A stretch of 64,000 bases of DNA from JAJYUU01 sp963822955 (GTDB taxonomy: Bacteria > Actinomycetota > Actinomycetes > Streptosporangiales > Streptosporangiaceae), in assembly GCA_963822955.1 (NCBI GenBank), contig CAWGJS010000002.1:1736001-1800000 (forward strand), written 5' to 3'. This document shows positions 58,430 through 64,000 of the stretch, in pieces. Position 1 is the stretch's first letter. Each line of letters starts with the position of its first letter. The notes under the pieces were generated by a model, which saw only the letters and a program-made list of their open reading frames with translations, was not told the DNA's origin and ran no database searches. Both the position numbers and the translations under genes were made by a program.

Positions 58430-59952
58430 TCAGCTATGTCCGGCGGCGGCTAGCTCCGGGCTCGCTGCGCTCACCCGCGGCCGCCATCCGGGCAGCCTGC
58501 GCGCCCCGGCCGCGACACCGATCGCCACCGCGACCTGGATGGCGAGCACGACCACGAACGCGATCCTGACGCCTGTGCCGTCACCGGCCAGTGCCAGGAA
58601 CAGGCCGCCGAGTGTCGCCACGCCAAGCGCCAGCGCCGTCTGCTGTGTCGTGGTCAGCACTCCGCTGCCAGCACCGGCCACCGCCGGCGGCACCTCGGAG
58701 AGCACGATCCCGAACAGCGGGCTCATCACCAGGCCCTGGCCGAGGCCCGCGACCGCAAGGCCGGGCGCCAGCTCCGCCACCGGCAGGTGCGGCCAGCCCA
58801 GGTAGACGGTGACGCCCAGGATGACAAGGCCAACGGCCTGCAGGACGCCGCCAGCGGCGAGTACCTTCGCGCCGAACCTCGCGAGCAGCCTGGACGTGGA
58901 CAGCGACGCGAACAGGAACGTGGCCGCCATGGGAACCAGCCCGAGGCCTGCTGTCAGTGCACTGGCGTGCAGGCCCTCTTGCACCAGCAGCGCGTAGCAG
59001 AACATGAACGCGCCGAAGCCCGCGAAGAAAGGCAGCGCCAGGATCAGTCCGCGACGCATACTCCGGTGCTCGAGCAGTGAGGGCGGCACAAGCGGCACCC
59101 GGCCGGCCCGCTCGGCCCGCACTTCGTACCGGACGAATGCGATGGCGGCCAGCGGCGCGATCACGAGCATGGCAATCGTCCAGGCGGCCAGCCGAGTGAG
59201 CGGCCCTCGGTCAGCGGAACGAGCAGCGTCAGGACGGTCACCCCGAGCAGCACCGTGCCCGGCCCGTCAATCGGAGCCGGCGCGCCGTGCCTGGTGTCGG
59301 GCACGTACCGGCGGGCCAGCACCAGGCCGGCCAGCCCGATGGGCACGTTAACCAGGAAGATCGGGCGCCAGCCCAGGCTGTCGATGTTGGCGGAGACAAG
59401 CACGCCGCCGAGCACCTGGCCGAGCACCGCAGCGAGGCCGCCGGTCGCGCCGTACCGCCCCAGCGCCCTTGTCCGGCGCTCACCGGTGGTGGCCGCCTGG
59501 ATCGTCGCCAGCACCTGCGGAACCATCAGGGCCGCCGAGGCACCCTGCGCCACCCGGCCGATCACCAGGAAATCGGCCGTCGGCGCGAGCCCGCAGGCCA
59601 GCGACGTGACGGTGAAGGCGGCCATGCCGAGCAGGAACAGCCGCTTGCGGCCGATACTGTCGCCGAGCCGGCCGCCGAGCACGAGCAGCAGCGCGTAGGC
59701 CGTGGCGTAGCCGGACACGACCAGCTCGAGCAGGGGCTGGCTGGCGTGCAGGTCCCGGTCAATGGTCGGCAGCGCCACGTTCACGATGAAGAAGTCGATC
59801 ATGGGTAGCAGGACGCCGACGAGGATGACGGCCAGGCCCGCTCCGGTGAGCGTCCGCGGCTCGTGCCCGCGGTTGTGCAAATGCCGCGAATCGGCAACGG
59901 ACGAAACGTTGACCTGCGCGAATGCAGGCTCAGACAGGTTCGTGGAAGGCAT
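58430..59952 (-). pseudogene. MFS transporter (DHA2-like), single-base frameshift
   Basis: The N-terminal half starts at ATG 59952 and reads VLLPMIDFFIVNVALPTIDRDL, GGRLGDSIGRKRLFLLGM, VAQGASAALMVPQVLATIQAA and LGQVLGGVLVSANIDSLGWRPIF, up to EGRSLGWPP, then meets a stop. The next frame continues WTIAMLVIAPLAAIAFVRYEVRAERAGRVPLVPPSLLEH and six more helices to GWRPRVSA at 58430. One base is missing near 59182-59184; adding it gives 508 codons, the normal size for this exporter class. It is divergent from an MmyB-like regulator gene. Real decay or a sequence error are both possible. Confidence 0.8.
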
Positions 59953-59977
59953 GCATACAGAGTGTCCGATAACCTTA

Positions 59978-60022
59978 GCCAGGTACAAGAGCCCGATTAT
60001 ACTGGTAGCGGCACTACCTGGC
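59978..60022. promoter_or_regulatory. Spaced inverted repeat in the MFS/regulator divergent promoter
   Basis: GCCAGGTA (59978-59985) and TACCTGGC (60015-60022) are perfect reverse complements 29 bases apart. Candidate binding sites for the adjacent HTH regulator. Confidence 0.4.
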
Positions 60023-60054
60023 AATACGATCGGCGAGAGGGCATACTAGTAGTC

Positions 60055-60978
60055 ATGAGCGAGCAGACCCTGGTTGGCGGCGCCGACATCGAGACGCAGA
60101 TCAGCACCGGCATGACGGCCGCAGACCGGAGGGACATCGCCGCTCTGCGCCGCCAGGAGCTGGCCGGATTCCTGCGCAGCAGGCGCGAGCGGATCGCGCC
60201 CGAGCTGGTCGGCCTGCCGCCGGCCTCCCGGCGCCGGACTCCGGGCCTGCGCCGCGAGGAGGTTGCCACCCTGGCCGGAGTCGGCGTGACCTGGTACACC
60301 TGGCTGGAACAAGGCCGCGATATCAATGCTTCCCCGCAAGTGCTCGACGCGGTCGCGCGGACGCTGATGCTCGATCCGCACGAGCGGGATCACCTGTTCC
60401 GGCTGGCGGATGCCCCCGACAGCAACGGGCAGTCCGAGTGCAGCACGCTGTCGCCGACCGCCCAGATCCTGCTGGACCAGCTTGAGCCGTTCCCGGCCGT
60501 CATCCGCAACGCGCGCTACGACGTGCTGGCCTACAACCAGGCCTTCGACACGCTGATCGGCCCGTTCGGCGACGTGCCGTTCGAAGAGCGGAACTCGCTG
60601 TGGCGGATGTTCACGATTCCGCACTGCCGGGAGCGAACGCTGGACTGGGAGGAGAGCACGCGGCGGATGGTGGCGGAGTACCGCTCGGCGATGGCCGAGC
60701 ATGTGGCCGAGCCAGCCTGGAAGTGCCTGGTGTCAAGGCTGAGCACGGCCTCGCCCGAGTTCGCCGAGCTGTGGGAGCGGCATGAGGTTGCGAGCCCGGA
60801 GAACCTGACCAAGCGCTACCTGCATCCGGAAGTGGGCCTGCTGAAGATGAACTACACCCACCTGTGGCTCGGCCAGCGCCTGGGCACCCGGATGACGACG
60901 TACACCCCGGCCGACGAGCAGACCGCCGATCGTCTCCGCGCACTGCATGACCGCGGCCTCGTCGCCGCGGCCTCATGA
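60055..60978 (+). CDS. MmyB-like HTH transcriptional regulator
   Basis: 307 residues from ATG 60055. An XRE-type HTH (RRQELAGFLRSRRERI, RRRTPGLRREEVATLAGVGVTWYTWLEQGRDINASPQVLDAVARTL) is followed by a PAS-like MmyB ligand-binding domain (IRNARYDVLAYNQAFDTLIGPF, MVAEYRSAMAEH, PEVGLLKMNYTHLWL). Such proteins bind fatty acids or other ligands and regulate the divergent neighbour, here an MFS exporter or, when active, an oxidoreductase. It probably controls the promoter at 59953-60054. Confidence 0.9.
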   Translation: MSEQTLVGGADIETQISTGMTAADRRDIAALRRQELAGFLRSRRERIAPELVGLPPASRRRTPGLRREEVATLAGVGVTWYTWLEQGRDINASPQVLDAVARTLMLDPHERDHLFRLADAPDSNGQSECSTLSPTAQILLDQLEPFPAVIRNARYDVLAYNQAFDTLIGPFGDVPFEERNSLWRMFTIPHCRERTLDWEESTRRMVAEYRSAMAEHVAEPAWKCLVSRLSTASPEFAELWERHEVASPENLTKRYLHPEVGLLKMNYTHLWLGQRLGTRMTTYTPADEQTADRLRALHDRGLVAAAS

Positions 60979-61036
60979 CGAGCGGCAGACCCTGGCATAC
61001 TCGCGAGGGAGCTGAGCACGCCGCGGAGGGATGCCG

Positions 61037-61999
61037 ATGGAATCGCAATCGCGCTGGGGTCTGACGCTGCCGCTGACCGGTGTGCCGCTTCCGGCGCAGC
61101 GAGATCTCGTGGCCAGCCTGCCCGACCTCGGCTACACCGACGTCTGGTCGGCTGAGCTGAACGGGATCGACGCGTTCACTCCGCTGACGCTTGCCTCGCA
61201 ATGGGCTCCGCAGCTGCGCCTGGGCACGGCAATCGTCGGCATCTACACGCGGGCGCCGGTCGCCCTCGCCGTGCAGGCCGGCACCCTGGCGGCGCTCGCG
61301 CCCGGCAAGTTCGTCATGGGGATCGGCACGTCGTCCCAGGTCGCAGTCGAGCAGTGGAACGGCATCCCGTTCGAGAAGCCGTACCAGCGGTCGCGGGACA
61401 TGCTGCGGTTCCTGCGCGAGGCGCTGGCTGGCGGCAAGGTCACCCACGAGTACGAGACGTTCTCAGTGGACGGCTTCCGCCTCGACCCGGCTCCCGAAGT
61501 CCCGCCCGCGCTGGCGCTCGCGGCGCTGCGGCCTGGCATGGTCAGGCTCGCCGCCGCCGAGGCCGGCATCGCGATCACTAACTGGCTCGCGCCGAAAGAC
61601 GTGCCGCAGGTGCGCGGCGTGGCCGGGCCGGAGTGCGAGCTGGTCGCCCGGATCTTTGTCTGCCCGACTACCGACCTGGACATGGCCCGGTTCATCGGTA
61701 AGCGCATGATCGCGGCCTACCTCACGGTGCCGGTCTACGCTGCGTTCCACCAGTGGCTCGGGCGCGGCGAGATCATCGAGCCGATGCTGGCGGCATGGAA
61801 CTCAGGCGACCGGAAGGGCGCGCTGGCGGCCATCCCCGACGAGCTGGTCGATGAGCTATTCATCCACGGCCACCTGGAGTACTGCCGCGAGCGCGTCGCC
61901 GAGTACACGGCGGCCGGGCTGGATACCCCGGTCATCGCGATCACGCCGACACCGGGTATCGAATTCTCCGAGACGATCAGCAAGCTCGCCCCGGCCTGA
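61037..61999 (+). CDS. Luciferase-like (LLM class) F420-dependent oxidoreductase
   Basis: 320 residues from ATG 61037, six bases after GGAGG; ATG 61031 is too close. The barrel opens RWGLTLPLTGVPLPAQ, with LGYTDVWSAELNGIDAFTPLTLA and LRLGTAIVGIYTRAPVALAVQAGTLAALAPGKFVMGIGTSS, standard for LLM-class F420 enzymes. GLDTPVIAITP closes it. It should transfer hydride with reduced F420 or flavin to an unknown substrate. The next gene starts one base after its stop. Confidence 0.88.
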   Translation: MESQSRWGLTLPLTGVPLPAQRDLVASLPDLGYTDVWSAELNGIDAFTPLTLASQWAPQLRLGTAIVGIYTRAPVALAVQAGTLAALAPGKFVMGIGTSSQVAVEQWNGIPFEKPYQRSRDMLRFLREALAGGKVTHEYETFSVDGFRLDPAPEVPPALALAALRPGMVRLAAAEAGIAITNWLAPKDVPQVRGVAGPECELVARIFVCPTTDLDMARFIGKRMIAAYLTVPVYAAFHQWLGRGEIIEPMLAAWNSGDRKGALAAIPDELVDELFIHGHLEYCRERVAEYTAAGLDTPVIAITPTPGIEFSETISKLAPA

Positions 62000-62000
62000 C

Positions 62001-63074
62001 GTGCCCGGTCCGGGGGAGCCCGGCCTGGCAAAGGCCATCAGCCTCATCAGGGAACGACGCAGCCCGGCGCAGCTGTGTGTCGTGGCGCGCGGCGAAGTGG
62101 TGGCGGACGAGTCATTCGGCTGCCAGCCTGACGCGCTGTTCTTCCTCTTCTCGGCGAGCAAGCCGCTCGTGGCGCTGCTCGTGCACCTGCTGGCTGAGCG
62201 CGGTGAACTGAGACTCGATGACCCCGTCGCCGCGCACTGGCCGGAGTTCGGCCGCCGCGGGAAGCAGGACATCACCGTCCGCCAGGTGCTGCAGCATCGC
62301 AGCGGCCTGCCGGTGGCGCGCAGCATGGCGCTCGATGCGCTCGCGATGACGGACTGGACCGCGTCCGTGCGAGCGCTCGAGGAAGCCGAGCCGTCGTTCC
62401 CTCCCGGATCTGTCCCTGCCTATCACGTCATCAGCTTCGGCTTCATCCTGGGCGAGCTCGTGCAGCGGGTGACCGGCATGCCGGTCCGCGAGTTCCTGCG
62501 GTCGGAGCTACTCGAGCCGCTCGGCCTGAGCGACACCCACCTGGGCCTGCCGGCCGGGCTGTGGGCACGACATGTTCCGGTGGCCGGCCGCGGCCCCGCC
62601 GAGCTGGCAACGCAGGTGGTGATCAACCGGCGTGCGACCAGGGAAGCCGTTATCCCGGCGGCCAGCGTGTCGGCCACTGCGCGCGACCTGGCCTGGCTGT
62701 ACCAGGCACTGCTGAACGGCGGTGAGCTCCGCGGCGCGCGGGTGCTGAGGCCGGAGACCATCAGGCAGGCCACCATGCCGTCGAGCGACGGCGAGACCGA
62801 CCGGTACCTGAAGCTGCCGGTCCGCTGGTCGCAAGGCTTCCAGCTCGGCGGCGAGCGCAAGGCCAGCGCGCGGCTTGGCGGCGGCTCCGGGCCGATGGGC
62901 GCCTTGGCGAGCCCGACCGCATTCGGCCACAACGGCAGCTACGTCTGCCTTGGCTGGGCTGATCCCGAGCGGCAGATGGCAGTTGGCTACCTGACCGCGC
63001 GCCTGGTGTCCCGGGCGGCGGGCGCGCGGCACATGGCGGCCGTGAGCGACGCGATTCTCAGCGAGCTCGGCTAG
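62001..63074 (+). CDS. Serine beta-lactamase-like hydrolase (beta-lactamase/EstB family)
   Basis: 357 residues from GTG 62001, directly after the previous stop. No signal peptide is seen. The active-site SxxK is SASK in FFLFSASKPLVAL, the tyrosine motif is PAYHVISFGFILGE (YxV rather than YxN), and FGHNGSY is the KTG-equivalent HNG box. RQVLQHRSGLPVARS is the usual lid segment. Family members include esterases, peptidases and beta-lactamases. The gene is probably in one transcript with the F420-type enzyme. Confidence 0.88.
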   Translation: MPGPGEPGLAKAISLIRERRSPAQLCVVARGEVVADESFGCQPDALFFLFSASKPLVALLVHLLAERGELRLDDPVAAHWPEFGRRGKQDITVRQVLQHRSGLPVARSMALDALAMTDWTASVRALEEAEPSFPPGSVPAYHVISFGFILGELVQRVTGMPVREFLRSELLEPLGLSDTHLGLPAGLWARHVPVAGRGPAELATQVVINRRATREAVIPAASVSATARDLAWLYQALLNGGELRGARVLRPETIRQATMPSSDGETDRYLKLPVRWSQGFQLGGERKASARLGGGSGPMGALASPTAFGHNGSYVCLGWADPERQMAVGYLTARLVSRAAGARHMAAVSDAILSELG

Positions 63075-63084
63075 CGGGCAGTGG

Positions 63085-63146
63085 CTCCATGATCGATGTT
63101 GATCTCGAGGGTCCATAGCCCCTCAGGATCCGCCACGATCATGGAG
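63085..63146. repeat. 62-bp palindromic intergenic element with 11-bp perfect arms
   Basis: CTCCATGATCG (63085-63095) and CGATCATGGAG (63136-63146) are exact reverse complements. Inside them GATC, TC and GAGGG pair with CCCTC, AG and GATC around a short loop, giving one long interrupted stem. It sits between two convergent gene ends and overlaps the stop of the leftward gene. Confidence 0.7.
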
Positions 63147-64000
63147 TCTGCGTCCGACCCGGATGCGCCGACTGGCGGCGCAGCAGCCAGAGCGCGCCTC
63201 CCCCGACAATGGTCACGATCACCAGGGCCTGCGAGGAAATCGCGAAGCCGTCTCCCTGCATCAGGTTGCTGACCGCCGGCGGCAGCCAGAGCGCCACGAA
63301 GAATACGACCATCGCCATCGCTGGCCGCGCGTCGATCACGGCCCACACGATGCTGACGGCGACAACCGACGGAAGGAGCGTTCCGAACGCAGCCAGCCAG
63401 ATTGGCACCCCGAAGTCGAGGGCGAACGGCATGACGCCGAAGAGGCCGACAAGTACGAGCCAGCCGCGGCTCGGGCGCTTGCTGCCTCCTGCTAGCGCGA
63501 CTAGTGCCGCCAGCAGCGCCAGCCGGGCTGCCAGGAGCGCCAGGACAGCTGCGGCGTCCCCAATGACGCCGGTCGTCCGCGGTATGGAGTAGCACAGGGC
63601 GGCGGCCGCGGGAAGCGCGGCAGCCAGGACTGCGATGCGACGCCCGGTCACCAGGGCCAGGCCCACGGCCACGAACGTCAGTACCGAGGCCAGCAGAATC
63701 GGCCAGTCGGACAGCGCAGGCTGGATGTGCCCGGAGGCCGAGAGCTCTGCCATCACGTCGGAGCTCACGAAACTGGCGGCAGCATAGACGAGAAAGGCGG
63801 CAGCGCCGGCGAGCACGGCCTCCCGCAGGTTTGCAGCTGTCGTGCGCTGGCGGTTGAGTGCGGCCCGCGCCCGGAGTCCGCCGAAGATCAGGCCGCGGAC
63901 GTCTCTCGCCCTCGGCCAGGCCCGACCTTCTGGCGTCGCCTCCAGCAAGGTGCCGATGATCTCGTCGCCGCGGACTTCCCGGTAGGCGGCCGGATAGACG
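63139..64000 (-). CDS. Polytopic membrane protein, N-terminus outside window
   Basis: The frame is open to the window edge and gives at least 286 residues. The first visible residues are VYPAAYREVRGDEIIGTLLE, followed by WPRARDVRGLIFGGLRARAAL. This RGDEIxGTLLE...GGLRAR region is a cytoplasmic helix pair common in actinobacterial membrane proteins found next to PadR regulators. About eight hydrophobic segments follow, then a short basic tail (RRQSAHPGRTQTP). Function unknown. A TTG at 63948 is only an internal codon, not the start. Confidence 0.75.
   Translation of the reverse strand, partial: VYPAAYREVRGDEIIGTLLEATPEGRAWPRARDVRGLIFGGLRARAALNRQRTTAANLREAVLAGAAAFLVYAAASFVSSDVMAELSASGHIQPALSDWPILLASVLTFVAVGLALVTGRRIAVLAAALPAAAALCYSIPRTTGVIGDAAAVLALLAARLALLAALVALAGGSKRPSRGWLVLVGLFGVMPFALDFGVPIWLAAFGTLLPSVVAVSIVWAVIDARPAMAMVVFFVALWLPPAVSNLMQGDGFAISSQALVIVTIVGGGALWLLRRQSAHPGRTQTP

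Noticed and set aside
57495..58805. A 436-codon open frame on the plus strand
   Set aside because: Antisense to the Tat phosphoesterase and MFS genes; composition typical of GC-rich shadows.
1..64000. tRNA, rRNA, CRISPR arrays, transposases or phage genes
   Set aside because: Read on both strands, none showed the expected signatures; the tandem repeats found have no CRISPR-like spacer pattern.

Overview
The window is very GC-rich DNA from a high-GC actinobacterium. The evidence is the many GTG/TTG starts, 4-base start/stop overlaps, a PriA-type HisA, an F420-type luciferase-like oxidoreductase, ECF sigma and MmyB-like regulators, and many Tat or lipoprotein exports. A Streptosporangiales- or Catenulisporales-like soil actinomycete would fit, but the genus cannot be fixed from this sequence alone. 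No tRNA, rRNA, CRISPR array, transposase or phage module was seen.

Layout. 1-1.4 kb: end of a PEBP protein, a methyltransferase and an unknown protein. 1.4-5.5 kb: a molybdate/tungstate-type ABC importer with its own regulator; the ATPase has lost its TOBE domain to a frameshift. 5.8-8.5 kb: a membrane thiol-oxidation cassette (DUF929 - VKOR - DUF929). 8.7-12.4 kb: an ATP-grasp enzyme, VOC protein, amidase lipoprotein and SDR. 12.5-16.1 kb: a leftward operon resembling part of a methylamine dehydrogenase (mau) cluster, with a cysteine-rich Tat-exported MauA-like protein, MauD-like and MauE-like partners, and a cysteine-less thioredoxin-like protein, but no MauB or MauG. 16.3-21 kb: a secreted beta-rich protein, a GNAT and an ECF sigma/regulator pair. 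21-30.4 kb: histidine biosynthesis genes hisG-D-C-B and hisH-priA-ridA-hisF-hisI, split by a 2.5-kb block holding a secreted propeller, a hemerythrin and a 24-residue membrane peptide.

30.5-37.6 kb: GNAT, a MmcQ/YjbR protein, a two-component system, and a divergent lipoprotein/adaptor/MacB-like ABC export operon. Matching 11-bp direct repeats lie in front of both divergent units. 37.6-44.5 kb: two DHA2-type MFS exporters, an HxlR regulator, a YihY membrane protein, a tandem YbjQ protein and an aquaporin with a glycine/proline-rich tail. 44.8-53.9 kb: a frameshifted glutamate-cysteine ligase, two propeller proteins, a MalY-like aminotransferase and a TetR-controlled YbhF/YbhS-type ABC exporter with two frameshifts and a near-perfect palindromic operator. 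54.2-64 kb: a PHP hydrolase, a BNR protein, a Tat phosphoesterase, a frameshifted MFS next to its divergent HTH regulator, an F420-type oxidoreductase, a serine hydrolase and a partial membrane protein. Two 61-62-bp palindromic intergenic elements lie in this last part.

Five apparent single-base frameshifts, four of them a missing base and all in or beside short G/C runs, affect otherwise intact-looking minus-strand genes. Base-calling errors or genuine decay are both possible, and raw reads would decide.
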